The notes under the pieces are model-generated. The model ran no database searches. It saw nothing but the letters and a program-made list of their open reading frames with translations, and was not told the origin of the DNA. Made by a program: the position numbers and the translations under genes. From the NCBI GenBank assembly GCA_025451215.1, contig JANWKU010000092.1, positions 1 through 45,037 of the forward strand: a stretch of 45,037 nucleotides of DNA, given 5' to 3'. The stretch is from Terriglobales bacterium (lineage in GTDB: Bacteria > Acidobacteriota > Terriglobia > Terriglobales > Acidobacteriaceae). Below, piece by piece: positions 18,020 to 26,837 of the stretch (within the stretch, counting starts at the first letter, position 1; each line of letters opens with the position of its first letter).

Positions 18020-18565
18020 TCAATACCCCGAACAGAACTGAAAGTGCATTGGATCCCGCACCCTCCCAGCCCACTCTCCACCCCACTCAAATCCTGCCGC
18101 GCAAAAAATCTCAGCCACTTGCGCGTCCATGTCCCCCGCCGTCCCCTGCACATTCGTCTCCGGATTCAAATCCACCGCAATACCCCACGCATGCGCCGAC
18201 AGCTTGCTACTAGTCCGCTGCTGTCGAAATGAAAAGCATCCACCAAATGTTTTAATTTTCTCCTGCAACCCGCCTGCTTCAAGTTTGCCAAAAACATCGG
18301 CGAACACGTCCGCCAGTTTCTTATGGCATGTCATCTGACCCACGCTGGTCGCATGGTCCCACGACAAAACCAATGGAAGAGGAAGAGCGATGTGAACCAA
18401 AAACTCCGCAGCCCACCGCGGATCAAGACTTCCATCCTTGCGAACGTATTCAAAAATATTCCCGAAGTTGGCTATGATCTGCTCAATTCCGTGCGGCGGT
18501 TGCAGACTCTGCACGACCGCATCCGCAGCAAAAATGCTTAGTGTGTTGTTGTTTTGTTCAAGCAT
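18020..18565 (-). CDS. M15-family D,D- or L,D-type peptidase (VanY/endolysin-like)
   Basis: Zinc peptidase acting on peptidoglycan stem peptides. Zinc ligands are visible in SAHAWGIAVDLNPE (His and Asp, the SxHxxGxAxD motif) and in the C-terminal DPMHFQF (His), as in M15C peptidases. No signal peptide is evident at the N-terminus, unusual for a cell-wall enzyme and more like phage endolysins. At 181 residues it is a bare catalytic domain with an N-terminal ~80-residue extension. The start at 18565 has GAGGAA about 7 bases upstream. No phage genes are next to it. Confidence 0.82.
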   Translation of the reverse strand: MLEQNNNTLSIFAADAVVQSLQPPHGIEQIIANFGNIFEYVRKDGSLDPRWAAEFLVHIALPLPLVLSWDHATSVGQMTCHKKLADVFADVFGKLEAGGLQEKIKTFGGCFSFRQQRTSSKLSAHAWGIAVDLNPETNVQGTAGDMDAQVAEIFCAAGFEWGGEWAGRVRDPMHFQFCSGY

Positions 18566-18673
18566 TCGTTTCCTCGCAAATAAAAAAAGCGCAGCTCATG
18601 GCCGCGCCTTATTTGAATTGAATTGTTTCTGGCTTAAATTGCTCTTTGCATTTCGCTAATCTGTAAAATCACT

Positions 18674-19558
18674 TCAATGTGGCCGAAAATCGATCTGTAG
18701 ATGAATTAAAGTTGAGACGGGTATCCCAACGAGTACCGGAGGAGCAAATGTCCATTTCTTTACGGCATCTACAGCTCGAATATCCATCTGGGGATCAATG
18801 CCATCTGTAACTTTGATCTCTCCCGTTGTCCCGTCGGGATAAATCATCACGTCAAGCTTGACACTTGCATTACGAAACCCAGTTATGGGAGCCGGAGTGT
18901 TCAAATGCCTGATGGGCCTCGAACCCTCCATTTCGGCAGACGTGGATGGCACCTCGCCCGCCGAGCAATTGTTCGCGGTTCCAGGTGCTTGCCGGCCCGA
19001 TTTGTCCTCGCTAATTTTGTCAACGAGCGCAACAAATTGCGTCAAGTGAGTCTGCGGATCGTGGGGCATCGTCTCTACAAACGTTTCGAACACCTGTGCC
19101 GCTTGCGCGCGCCTCACTGCGGTTACGAAAAGATCGATATCTCCATGAGGCATTGCCTCGCCTGAGCGTGACCACGCAAGCTGTGGCCAAATGTTCTGAT
19201 ATTTTCCGACGTTCCCATGCAATAAAATAAAATCGGGCGACTGAAGAATCGTATTGAGTTTTTGGAGGTCGCTGCCCGGGAGCACACTTTCAAAAACTTC
19301 AATCGGTCTCCACCCAGGCTGCGGACGCCCTCCTGTATTCTCTTGTCTGTGAAATTCGCGGCGATACCGGCCATTTTCGTAGACAACCAAGCATGACTTC
19401 GTGAACCCCGCATATCGATCGCCCTTTAATTTCATGACCTGAATAAGGGGGAACTGCGACATCGCTGAATTGTCTGTCGCAGGCGGTGCCATTTGGGCCG
19501 CGACCGGTAGGCTCACTACAATCAATGCGGATATTGTTGTTAAAATATATTTCGTCAT
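18674..19558 (-). CDS. Secreted protein with TonB C-terminal-like domain
   Basis: Residues 1-21 form a signal peptide (ILTTISALIVVSLPVAAQ). The middle (about 35-200) is unrecognised and has no clear repeats. The C-terminal ~80 residues (VKLDVMIYPDGTTGEIKVTDGIDPQMDIRAVDAVKKWTFAPP style pattern) match the fold of TonB C-terminal domains, which in acidobacteria often occur in secreted proteins without the ExbB/ExbD partners. It lacks the Pro-rich spacer and membrane anchor of a true TonB. It lies 27 bases downstream of the SDR gene, possibly in one transcript. Confidence 0.75.
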   Translation of the reverse strand: MTKYILTTISALIVVSLPVAAQMAPPATDNSAMSQFPLIQVMKLKGDRYAGFTKSCLVVYENGRYRREFHRQENTGGRPQPGWRPIEVFESVLPGSDLQKLNTILQSPDFILLHGNVGKYQNIWPQLAWSRSGEAMPHGDIDLFVTAVRRAQAAQVFETFVETMPHDPQTHLTQFVALVDKISEDKSGRQAPGTANNCSAGEVPSTSAEMEGSRPIRHLNTPAPITGFRNASVKLDVMIYPDGTTGEIKVTDGIDPQMDIRAVDAVKKWTFAPPVLVGIPVSTLIHLQIDFRPH

Positions 19559-19585
19559 TAGTTCGGGGACGGGGATTCCTTCGTA

Positions 19586-20356
19586 CTACCTCGCCGTCCA
19601 CCCTCCATCAATCAAGATTGTGTGTCCAGTAATCAACGCTGCCGCCTCGGACGCCAAAAATACCACCGCTCCTGCCACTTCCATAGGCTCGCCAATGCGA
19701 TGAAGCCCCGCAATCCGCTCCACCACATCAGCGCGATTGTCGGCGTTCGATAAAAACGGTTCCGTCCCCGGCGTATGAATAAATGTCGGCGCAACCGCAT
19801 TCACCGTGATTCCGTACTTGCCCCACTCCACTGCCAAACATTTGGTCAAATGCGCAATCCCCGCCTTGGTCATGCAATACACGCTCTCGCCTGGAAGCGC
19901 GGCAAAACCAGCCTGCGAACTCATGTTGATAATCCTGCCGCACTTTTGCCGGATCATCACTCGTCCTGCCGCTTGGCACGCAAAAAACGTTCCCTTCAAA
20001 TTCACGTTGAGAGTGGCGTCAAAGTCTTCCTCACGCACGCTCTCCGCCGGATTCCCCGGCGCAATGCCGGCGTTGTTCACTAAAATGTCCAACCGCCCAA
20101 ACCTGGCCACGGTTTCATCCACGGCGCGGGAAATCTGTTCCATCCTGCCAATATCCATCTGCAACGGGAGCACCTTGCGGCCCATGCCTTCGATTTCGCG
20201 CGCCAGTTCGCCATCCGTTTTTACGTCACGCAGCCCTAACGCGATATTGGCTCCCGCATGCGCCAAGGCAAGCGAAATTGCATGGCCAAGGCCACGCGCC
20301 GCTCCTGTCACCAGCGCCACCTGCCCGGTCAAATCAAATCTAGGAAATCCATTCAT
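19586..20356 (-). CDS. Short-chain dehydrogenase/reductase (SDR, classical)
   Basis: NAD(P)-dependent oxidoreductase. The cofactor motif TGAARGLG is at residues 17-24, NNAG at 95-98, catalytic Ser146/147 in INMSSQAG, and YxxxK with Tyr160 and Lys164. The C-terminal VVFLASEAAALITGHTILIDGGW is typical of 3-oxoacyl-ACP reductase/glucose dehydrogenase-like members. The length of 256 is normal. Substrate unknown. The start has no ribosome binding site; instead a perfect TATAAT lies 8 bases upstream, suggesting a leaderless message. Confidence 0.9.
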   Translation of the reverse strand: MNGFPRFDLTGQVALVTGAARGLGHAISLALAHAGANIALGLRDVKTDGELAREIEGMGRKVLPLQMDIGRMEQISRAVDETVARFGRLDILVNNAGIAPGNPAESVREEDFDATLNVNLKGTFFACQAAGRVMIRQKCGRIINMSSQAGFAALPGESVYCMTKAGIAHLTKCLAVEWGKYGITVNAVAPTFIHTPGTEPFLSNADNRADVVERIAGLHRIGEPMEVAGAVVFLASEAAALITGHTILIDGGWTAR

Positions 20357-20364
20357 CGGCTGCC

Positions 20365-20370
20365 ATTATA
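20365..20370 (-). promoter_or_regulatory. Consensus -10 hexamer 8 bases before SDR start
   Basis: On the minus strand TATAAT (preceded by T) is followed by 8 bases and then the ATG at 20356. There is no Shine-Dalgarno sequence between. A transcript from this promoter would be leaderless or nearly so. Confidence 0.5.
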
Positions 20371-20411
20371 ATCAGCAGTCCGCTCCGATGATGGATTCCA
20401 TTTCCAAAACT

Positions 20412-20476
20412 GTCATCCCGAGCGGAGCAGGTGATTCGCGAGCGAATCGCCTGCGGAGTCGAGGGACCTTGTGTTT
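20412..20476 (+). repeat. GTCATCC-type modular repeat with 11-bp hairpin
   Basis: Starts GTCATCCCGAGCGGAG and ends GAGGGACCTTGTGTTT. The middle folds as CAGGTGATTCG (20428-20438) with CGAATCGCCTG (20443-20453), one G-T wobble, loop of four. It shares end boxes with the units at 40073 and 40856, which have different stems. It sits in the divergent gap between the SDR and ubiD-like genes. Confidence 0.75.
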
Positions 20477-20529
20477 GCCGCCCATCTTCGACTCAGTTAT
20501 TTCGACTTCGTTGATAGCAAGGAGACTTC

Positions 20530-22161
20530 TTGGCCTATAACGACCTACGCGACTGGATCGCCGCCCTCGACCGCGCCGGCGAACTAAAGAGAATTAAGAC
20601 CGAAGCCGATCCCATCCTCGAGATAGCCGAAATCACCGACCGCGTCAGCAAGGGCAATGGAGCCACGGGTGCCCCATCCTCGTCGCGTTCTTCGCGACAG
20701 GGTGGGGGTTCCGCTCTCCTCTTTCAAAACGTCAAGGGCCATCGCGGAGCGCAAGTCTTGATCAACCAATTCGGTTCCGAACGCCGCATGAAGATGGCCC
20801 TCGAGGTAGATTCCCTCGACGAAATCGCTGACCGCATCCGCGCTTTCATGGACGTGAAATCCCCGCAAGGCTTTCTCGACAAAATAAAAATACTGCCCAT
20901 GCTCGCCGAGATGGGAAAGTTTTTTCCAAAGACAGTCAGCACGGGCCCCTGCAAGGAAGTAATTCGCAAAGACAATTTCTCGCTCAATGAATTTCCCATC
21001 CTGCAATGCTGGCCGAAAGACGCTGGACGCTTCATCACCTTACCCTGCGTCGTTACCCGCGATCCCAACACGGGCAAGCGCAACGTCGGCATGTACCGCA
21101 TGCAGGTATTCGACGAGCGCACCACCGGCATGCACTGGCAGCGTCAAAAAATTGGCGCCGAACACTACCGCGAAGCCCTGCGATCAGCAGCTAGCAAGAA
21201 TCCAGAGGGTGCCCCGTCCAAGCTCGGCTTGGGCGGGGATTTCTCCCGCGCCGCCGTAGACATCATGGCCAGAACCTCAGGAGGTTCCATCTCCGCGGAA
21301 GGCGGCCCTTCCGGAAAAATGGAAGTCGCCGTCGTAATCGGCACCGACCCCGCCCTCACGTTCGCCGCCATCGTTCCCGCGCCGCCCGACGTCGAGGAAT
21401 ATCTAATCGCTGGCTTCCTGCGCCAAAGGCCAGTGGAACTTGTGAAGTGTGAAACTGTGGACCTTGAAGTTCCCGCCAACGCGGAAATCGTCCTCGAAGG
21501 TCACGTGCATCTCGACGAACTCCGCACCGAAGGCCCCTTCGGCGACCACACCGGTTTCTACTCGCTCGAAGATTTGTATCCCGTCTTCCACATCTCCTGC
21601 ATCACGCACCGCAAAGATCCCATCTACGCCACGACCATCGTCGGCAAGCCTCCGCAGGAAGATGCATATATGGGCAAGGCCGTCGAACGAATATTCCTTC
21701 CGCTCATGAAGATCACGATCCCGGAACTTGTGGATGTGAACCTTCCCATCGAAGGCGTCTTTCACAACCTGATGATCGTCTCCATCAAAAAGTCCTACCC
21801 AGGCCAGGCGCGCAAGGTGATGAACGCCATCTGGTCGCTGGGGCAGGCGATGTTTACCAAATGCGTGATCGTCGTGGACGAAGACGTTAACGTGCAGGAC
21901 ATCGGCGAAGTCGTCCTCAAGGTCTTCAACCACATTGATCCGGAGCGCGACATCCAGTTCACACTCGGCCCCGTGGATTCGCTAGACCACGCCTCGCGCC
22001 TACCCAATTTCGGCTCAAAGATGGGCATTGACGCCACCCGCAAGTGGTCCAGCGAAGGCTTCACCCGCCCCTGGCCGGATGAAATCCTGATGGACGCGAA
22101 AACCAAAGCGCTCGTTGATAGCAAGTGGAAAGCTCTGGTGAAAGAACTGGGTGTGGAGTAA
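20530..22161 (+). CDS. UbiD-family decarboxylase with two repeat-derived insertions
   Basis: Prenylated-FMN-dependent non-oxidative decarboxylase family (UbiD, menaquinone-pathway MqnL/Fdc relatives). N-terminal YNDLRDWIAALDRAGELKRI, the EGPFGDHTGFY segment (from Glu334) in the active-site region, and the C-terminal GSKMGIDATRKW are family landmarks. The 543-residue length exceeds the usual ~490. The excess is explained by two in-frame palindromic repeats, coding for residues about 46-60 (Gly/Ser/Arg-rich) and 226-237. The start is TTG 20530, preceded by AAGGAG five bases upstream. No ubiX-like gene is adjacent. The exact substrate cannot be told. Confidence 0.92.
   Translation: MAYNDLRDWIAALDRAGELKRIKTEADPILEIAEITDRVSKGNGATGAPSSSRSSRQGGGSALLFQNVKGHRGAQVLINQFGSERRMKMALEVDSLDEIADRIRAFMDVKSPQGFLDKIKILPMLAEMGKFFPKTVSTGPCKEVIRKDNFSLNEFPILQCWPKDAGRFITLPCVVTRDPNTGKRNVGMYRMQVFDERTTGMHWQRQKIGAEHYREALRSAASKNPEGAPSKLGLGGDFSRAAVDIMARTSGGSISAEGGPSGKMEVAVVIGTDPALTFAAIVPAPPDVEEYLIAGFLRQRPVELVKCETVDLEVPANAEIVLEGHVHLDELRTEGPFGDHTGFYSLEDLYPVFHISCITHRKDPIYATTIVGKPPQEDAYMGKAVERIFLPLMKITIPELVDVNLPIEGVFHNLMIVSIKKSYPGQARKVMNAIWSLGQAMFTKCVIVVDEDVNVQDIGEVVLKVFNHIDPERDIQFTLGPVDSLDHASRLPNFGSKMGIDATRKWSSEGFTRPWPDEILMDAKTKALVDSKWKALVKELGVE
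20667..20708 (+). repeat. Palindromic repeat inside ubiD-like coding sequence (copy 1)
   Basis: A 42-base element beginning GGGTGCCCC. Its arms CCCCATCCTCGTCGCG and CGCGACAGGGTGGGG pair with one wobble and one bulge around a TTCTT loop. It is 14 codons long and adds a Ser/Arg/Gly-rich stretch at a position where other UbiD proteins go directly from DR-(G)G to ALLF. Confidence 0.8.
21207..21238 (+). repeat. Palindromic repeat inside ubiD-like coding sequence (copy 2)
   Basis: A 32-base element also beginning GGGTGCCCC. CCCCGTCCAAGC pairs with GCTTGGGCGGGG around a three-base loop, with one G-T wobble. It is translated as GAPSKLGLGG in a poorly conserved loop after the AEHYREA segment. It has the same head as copy 1 but a different inner stem. 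Confidence 0.8.
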
Positions 22162-22200
22162 GTAATTTAGCTAGTATTTCTCTTCGGCTTATTTCGCCGA

Positions 22201-22206
22201 TACAAT
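22201..22206 (+). promoter_or_regulatory. -10-like hexamer close to a start codon
   Basis: TACAAT (in GATACAAT) is 9 bases before the ATG at 22216, with no ribosome binding site between. Confidence 0.35.
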
Positions 22207-22215
22207 CCGTAACGC

Positions 22216-22752
22216 ATGCTTGGCCCACAATCGCAGCCTCTGTGTTGGGTTGAAATTTTAATATTTGGTGCCGTAGGAGTCGTTCTAGGTGCCGCCTTTG
22301 GCGATCCCGCCGATAACCCTGCGGCAAGCGAAGTAAGTAGCACAGTTGCTGCTCGCTATTACAGTAATCGCCCGCAATCCGCAAGCTCTCTGCCAAAATT
22401 ACCTCGTTGCATATTCTTCGCTATGTTGCTCTCACTCGGGCCTCTTCTCAAGAAAGAATGTCCCGGATTCATCAGCCAAAACCTGCTATTTTTCACTGGC
22501 GTTGTGATTTTAGTGCTCTCAACTGGAGGCTGGCTTCTGGTCGCGTCCGCTTTGCGACAGACGATAGACGAGCAACGAAGAATACGTATTAACGAATTCA
22601 TTGCCGATTCAACTGCGCCCGCACCTGCGCCAGTTCAAGGGATGGATAGCTATTCTTGGTTAAAGATTTGGAATTGGACGAACACAGCATATTTTGTTTT
22701 GTTACTCGTGGTGCTCGCCAGGAATATTCTTTTGCTCTTACCCGCCAGCTAA
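22216..22752 (+). CDS. Hypothetical membrane protein (178 aa)
   Basis: Unrecognised. Four hydrophobic stretches are visible: about residues 12-30 (ILIFGAVGVVLGAAFG), 65-75, 90-112 (LLFFTGVVILVLSTGGWLLVASAL) and 155-176 (YFVLLLVVLARNILLLL). A charged loop (RQTIDEQRRIRINEF) follows the third. Start ATG 22216 is 9 bases after a TACAAT hexamer and has no ribosome binding site, the same layout as several neighbours. It follows the ubiD-like gene by 54 bases but probably has its own promoter. Function unknown. Confidence 0.6.
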   Translation: MLGPQSQPLCWVEILIFGAVGVVLGAAFGDPADNPAASEVSSTVAARYYSNRPQSASSLPKLPRCIFFAMLLSLGPLLKKECPGFISQNLLFFTGVVILVLSTGGWLLVASALRQTIDEQRRIRINEFIADSTAPAPAPVQGMDSYSWLKIWNWTNTAYFVLLLVVLARNILLLLPAS

Positions 22753-22962
22753 CCGTAACGATATCTCTCATCTACTTCCAGCCTAGCAAATCGCACAGGG
22801 AAAATGGGACATGCCGCCGAGCTTTATATTTCCCATCAATTCAATAAGCTAGCGGGAAATCGCTCGTCGTAAGGGCTTGACAAGCTCTGGCCGGAACAGG
22901 AATCGCGCCTTGTATTTTCCCTCCGCCTCCCCAATAATGTGTGCATCTCATAAGGGGCTGGA

Positions 22963-23109
22963 ATGATTGAGCTTTTCCTAAAATCGCTTGGCTATACTCT
23001 TACCGCGATGTTCATCGTAGGCCTTGCAGGCTGCATTTTGGTTATTCCCGTCACCGCCAAAAGACTTTTCAGCGTTCTTTTTGAAAAAGACCTTCCCGGC
23101 GAGCGATAA
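22963..23109 (+). CDS. Small single-span membrane protein (48 aa)
   Basis: A short reading frame: an N-terminal amphipathic stretch (MIELFLKSLGYTL), one hydrophobic helix (about residues 13-32, AMFIVGLAGCILVIPVT), then a basic and acidic tail ending in LFEKDLPGER. AAGGGG lies about 6 bases before the ATG, the normal spacing for a ribosome binding site. It stands alone in a gap of about 440 bases between two opposed genes. Its layout (terminal helix then charged tail) fits a small inner-membrane protein. No function can be assigned. Confidence 0.55.
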   Translation: MIELFLKSLGYTLTAMFIVGLAGCILVIPVTAKRLFSVLFEKDLPGER

Positions 23110-23198
23110 ATTCACAAGCAATTGGTTTTGAAACGATAGAGTTACTAGCGATAGGCTTGGAAGAATTTTTTCAGCCAACGACGCGTGTCGCAATGAAT

Positions 23199-24128
23199 TC
23201 AATTCGCTTGTTGTTGGCTGTCCAGCCAGTTTTGCCACGCTGCGGAGTCCAGTCCTAAATTCTTGCCGGAAATGTCGCGCAGGGCTTGCAGCGCCCACGC
23301 ATGCTGCTGCGCGCTAAGCTTAGGATTATCAAGCCAACTGACGAAGCGGGCAGCCGCTGTCATGCGCTGTTCGTGCGTGTACATGCCGGATTGCGCCAGT
23401 CCGCAGGCGGCGCGCTCCTGCACCGCAGGAGAAGCATCATTGTAAAAACGATCCAGCACCAAAGGGATGGTGGCGTCGGTGCCAAGCAAGGAAAGCGCAT
23501 CCACTGCCGCAACGCGCGTATTTACATCCGGATTTTGCAAATAAGCAGAGATCATGATCGCCGCGCGCATGGGATCAACGCCACGATTGCCGACTGCTCC
23601 CGTCATCCACAACGCCCACCGGCGCTGGCTCGCATCTTTCAGCGCGGGCTCAAGCCGGTCCAAACCAGCTTCGCTGCGCTCAATCCCGTCCATGGCCAGC
23701 TCCGCTTGCAGGGAGGCTTGCCGGGCATGCATGTTGTTGGAGTTCAGTGAAACGTTAAGCAGTTGATCGGCATTCGAGGTCCGCTGCGTTTTGCCCGTCC
23801 AATTGTCGGATTCATCCAGCACTTGCTGGGCGGCGTTGTCATCGCCGGCGGCAACTTTTTGCAGCAAGGCTTCCGCTTCCGCCTGTTGAGGCAAATCGGC
23901 GGCCGAACGGGAAGCGGCGCTTGAATGGTTCTCAGGCAGCGTGGCCTGGCTTGCGAACGACGCAATCACTTTCTTCCCGACTGACTGTAACCCCCACGCC
24001 AGCACTACGCTCACGCCGAACAGCGCCACGAAAAAAATGAATAGCGGAGATTTCTGCACCCACCACGAATTTTTGGCCTGCGATGGGGCGCTACCTGAAG
24101 GTTGCGGCAGAATTGGCGCGGAAGACAT
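23199..24128 (-). CDS. Membrane-anchored HEAT-repeat protein
   Basis: The N-terminus is cytoplasmic and Pro/Ser-rich. One membrane helix follows (about residues 29-48, LFIFFVALFGVSVVLAWGL), then a periplasmic alpha-helical region. HEAT-like repeats are clear around residues 185-270: VNTRVAAVDALSLLGTDATIPL then SPAVQERAACGLAQSGMYT. Such repeats usually act as protein-binding scaffolds. The very end (LQALRDISGKNLGLDSAAWQNWLD) is also seen in acidobacterial HEAT proteins. A TACGAT hexamer lies 6 bases before the start. No operon partners. Confidence 0.75.
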   Translation of the reverse strand: MSSAPILPQPSGSAPSQAKNSWWVQKSPLFIFFVALFGVSVVLAWGLQSVGKKVIASFASQATLPENHSSAASRSAADLPQQAEAEALLQKVAAGDDNAAQQVLDESDNWTGKTQRTSNADQLLNVSLNSNNMHARQASLQAELAMDGIERSEAGLDRLEPALKDASQRRWALWMTGAVGNRGVDPMRAAIMISAYLQNPDVNTRVAAVDALSLLGTDATIPLVLDRFYNDASPAVQERAACGLAQSGMYTHEQRMTAAARFVSWLDNPKLSAQQHAWALQALRDISGKNLGLDSAAWQNWLDSQQQAN

Positions 24129-24241
24129 ACGCTGATCGTAGGACGGTGGCGATTCCGCCTCAAGTTACTTTGGGCATGGGAACATACTTTGGCAAGGGTG
24201 CGGCGAACCAGGCCAAGCGTGGGCAGGAATTGAGCGGGCTT

Positions 24242-24679
24242 CTATTGTCCCACGCCGTCTAGCACCAGCAGGTTTGGACTACCCGGGTTGTTGGTCGTCG
24301 TAATGATCGCCGTGCCGAGTCTCGGCCCCAGGATCGCGGGCCGGAAGGTAATCTGAATCGAGCATTGCGCGCCCGGCGCGAGCTTCTCGTCACAATTGTT
24401 GCTCTGCGCAAAGTCTATGCCGGAGACAAGAATGCTGGTGATGGGCAGCGGAGCATTTCCGCTATTAGTCAGAGTCACGGTTTGCGGTTGCGTGCGAGTG
24501 CCCACCGGAACCGTGCCAAAATCCACTTTGTCGGGAGCGGCTTTTAAAATCCGCTGAGCGCCGGCAACATCGGCCAAAAGTCTTCTGGTCGCGGTGGGAA
24601 GCAGGAGCGCGATTCCCACGGCACACACGAGCCATGTCTTGCTGCCTTGCGATGCGTTCATATTGTCGTCAGCAATCAT
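24242..24679 (-). CDS. Secreted ASH/choice-of-anchor-D domain protein
   Basis: Small protein with an N-terminal hydrophobic segment (TWLVCAVGIALLLPTA), probably a signal peptide or anchor. One immunoglobulin-like domain of the ASH/choice-of-anchor D type follows (VDFGTVPVGTRTQPQTVTLTNSGNAPLPITSI, then GAQCSIQITFRP). Such domains occur in surface proteins. A longer frame reaches 24760, but that extension is Arg/Ser-rich and unlike a signal peptide. ATG 24679 or ATG 24661 is more likely; neither has a clear ribosome binding site. It may be a single-domain relative of larger repeat proteins. Confidence 0.65.
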   Translation of the reverse strand: MIADDNMNASQGSKTWLVCAVGIALLLPTATRRLLADVAGAQRILKAAPDKVDFGTVPVGTRTQPQTVTLTNSGNAPLPITSILVSGIDFAQSNNCDEKLAPGAQCSIQITFRPAILGPRLGTAIITTTNNPGSPNLLVLDGVGQ

Positions 24680-24770
24680 TCTAGCTGAACGCCGCGGCGA
24701 ATTTGCTGAACGCATGGGTTTGCACCTTGAACAAACCGCAATCCCAGACCCCCATCGCAACCGATGAAAG

Positions 24771-24926
24771 CCATGTCATCCCGAAGCCGCATTTGCGAGG
24801 AACCTTACGTCAGATCGCGTCGCTTATGCTGCCAGTGGGAATAATATTCCCGTTGATCTCTGAGAAGCGTGCTGGCCATCGTAAGGTCCCTCCGTCTTCG
24901 CTTCGCTCAACGTCGGGATGACATGG
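24771..24926. repeat. GTCATCC-type repeats, one inverted relative to 16900-16947
   Basis: 24771-24809 is a plus-oriented degenerate unit (ATGTCATCCCGAAGCCGC then GGAACCTTACG). 24879-24926 is a minus-oriented unit whose reverse complement matches 16900-16947 at 47 of 48 bases. The two units here face each other. The 366-base gap between the ASH protein and glnS holds these repeats and no gene. Confidence 0.8.
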
Positions 24927-25045
24927 TTTTGAGCGGTAGGTTTTGTTCGGCTACAGGACCACCAGACCGCCCTTAAAATTGCCCCAATCGCTTCCCGCAA
25001 TTAAGATAGTTGTTTGCATCTGCCGTCTTTGATCTCCAATAAACT

Positions 25046-26836
25046 ATGAGCACAGTGGATCCCAACGAAGAAAAGGGGCCGGACACCTCTGGTACGCCGT
25101 CAGCGCCTTCGAATTTTATCCGCGAGATCGTTCGCGAAGACCTCAAAACAGGGAAGTATGAGGGCCGAGTTCATACCCGCTTTCCTCCCGAGCCCAATGG
25201 ATACCTTCATCTCGGCCATGCCAAATCCATCTGCCTGAATTTTGGCCTTGCCAAGGAGTTCGGCGGCAAGACGAATCTGCGTTTTGATGACACGAACCCC
25301 TCGAAGGAAGAGACGGAATACGTCGAGTCCATCAAGGACAACGTCCGCTGGCTGGGCTTCGATTGGGAAGACCGCATCTTTTACGCTTCGGATTATTTTG
25401 GGCAGCTCTACGAATGGGCGTTGCAGCTGATTAAAGCAGGCAAGGCCTACGTGGATGATCTGACCGCCCACGAAATCCGCCACTACCGCGGAACGCTGAC
25501 CGAGCCCGGAAAAGAAAGTCCCTACCGCAACCGCCCGGTGGACGAAAATTTGGAATTGTTTGAGCGGATGCGCAAGGGCGAGTTTGCCGATGGCTCGCGG
25601 GTACTGCGGGCGAAAATTGATATGGCCTCGCCGAACCTGAACATGCGTGATCCCGTGATGTATCGCATCGTCCACGCCGAGCACCATCGCACCGGCAACA
25701 AGTGGTGCATTTATCCCATGTACGACTTTGCCCACGGACAATCGGACTCTATCGAGCGCATCACTCACTCCGTCTGCACGCTGGAATTTGAAGACCATCG
25801 CCCGCTCTATAACTGGTTCGTGGAGCAACTGGGAATTTATCATCCGCAGCAAATTGAATTTGACCGCCTGAACCTTACCTACACGCTGCTCAGCAAGCGC
25901 AAGCTGCTCACATTGGTCGAAGAGCGCCATGTGCGCGGCTGGGACGATCCGCGCATGCCGACGATTGCAGGCATCCGGCGGCGCGGCTACACGCCGGAAG
26001 CGGTCCGCAATTTCTGCTCGGCCATTGGGCTTTCCAAAACCAACGGCACGATTGAGTTGGGCATGCTTGAACACTTCGTACGCGAAGACCTCAACAAGCG
26101 CGCCCCGCGCGTGATGGCCGTGCTGCGTCCCTTGAAGGTCGTGATTGATAATTATCCCGAAGGCCAGTCGGAAATGATGGACGCGGTGAATAACCCCGAA
26201 GACGCCAGCGCCGGAACGCGCAAAGTCCCGTTCTCTCGTGTGCTCTACATTGAGCAAGATGACTTCCGCGAAGATCCGCCGAAGCAGTACTACCGCCTCT
26301 CGCCGGGGCGGGAAGTGCGCCTGCGCTATGCCTATTTCGTCACCTGCACCAACGTGGTGAAAAACGATCGCGGAGAAGTCATCGAAGTTCATTGCACTTA
26401 CGACCCCGCCAGCCGCGGAGGCAACTCTCCCGACGGGCGCAAGGTGAAGTCCACCATCCATTGGGTTTCGGCCGCGCATGCGCTCGACACCGAAGTGCGC
26501 CTTTATGAAAATCTTTTCACCACCGAAGATCCCAACAAAACTGAAGACGGCCAAGAGTTCACAGCACACCTGAACCCGCACTCTTTGGAGGTAGTGAGCA
26601 AGGCAAAGCTTGAGCCATCTTTGCAAGGCGCGCCTATCGAAGCACGCTATCAGTTTGAACGCCTGGGATATTTCTGCGTGGATCGCGACTCGACGGCGGA
26701 AAAGTTGGTATTCAATCGCACGGTAGCATTGAAAGATACGTGGACGAAGATTGAGAAGAAAGCTGAAGCGAAGCCGGGAAAGACGATCACATCCGAAAAG
26801 AAGCCCAGTGAATTCAGCAAGGCCCCGCGGAGCTGA
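25046..26836 (+). CDS. glnS: Glutaminyl-tRNA synthetase
   Basis: Charges tRNA-Gln with glutamine. The class I signature [14 protein letters not shown] (residues 47-60) and the KMSKS-equivalent LLSKRKL (about 281-287) are both intact. FDDTNP, the GlnRS-type insertion [20 protein letters not shown] and the C-terminal anticodon-binding beta-barrels (from about residue 350) all fit GlnRS rather than GluRS. At 596 residues it is slightly longer than E. coli GlnRS (about 554), with a Lys-rich C-terminal tail. No strong ribosome binding site is seen. It ends one base before the convergent DUF2207-type gene. Confidence 0.96.
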   Translation: MSTVDPNEEKGPDTSGTPSAPSNFIREIVREDLKTGKYEGRVHTRFPPEPNGYLHLGHAKSICLNFGLAKEFGGKTNLRFDDTNPSKEETEYVESIKDNVRWLGFDWEDRIFYASDYFGQLYEWALQLIKAGKAYVDDLTAHEIRHYRGTLTEPGKESPYRNRPVDENLELFERMRKGEFADGSRVLRAKIDMASPNLNMRDPVMYRIVHAEHHRTGNKWCIYPMYDFAHGQSDSIERITHSVCTLEFEDHRPLYNWFVEQLGIYHPQQIEFDRLNLTYTLLSKRKLLTLVEERHVRGWDDPRMPTIAGIRRRGYTPEAVRNFCSAIGLSKTNGTIELGMLEHFVREDLNKRAPRVMAVLRPLKVVIDNYPEGQSEMMDAVNNPEDASAGTRKVPFSRVLYIEQDDFREDPPKQYYRLSPGREVRLRYAYFVTCTNVVKNDRGEVIEVHCTYDPASRGGNSPDGRKVKSTIHWVSAAHALDTEVRLYENLFTTEDPNKTEDGQEFTAHLNPHSLEVVSKAKLEPSLQGAPIEARYQFERLGYFCVDRDSTAEKLVFNRTVALKDTWTKIEKKAEAKPGKTITSEKKPSEFSKAPRS

Positions 26837-26837
26837 A

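Noticed and set aside
18020-18565. Prophage remnant based on the endolysin-like M15 peptidase
   Set aside because: No holin, structural or integrase genes nearby and normal surrounding genes.
19806-20540. 244-residue plus-strand open frame
   Set aside because: Antisense to the SDR gene and runs into a palindromic repeat; no recognisable domain.
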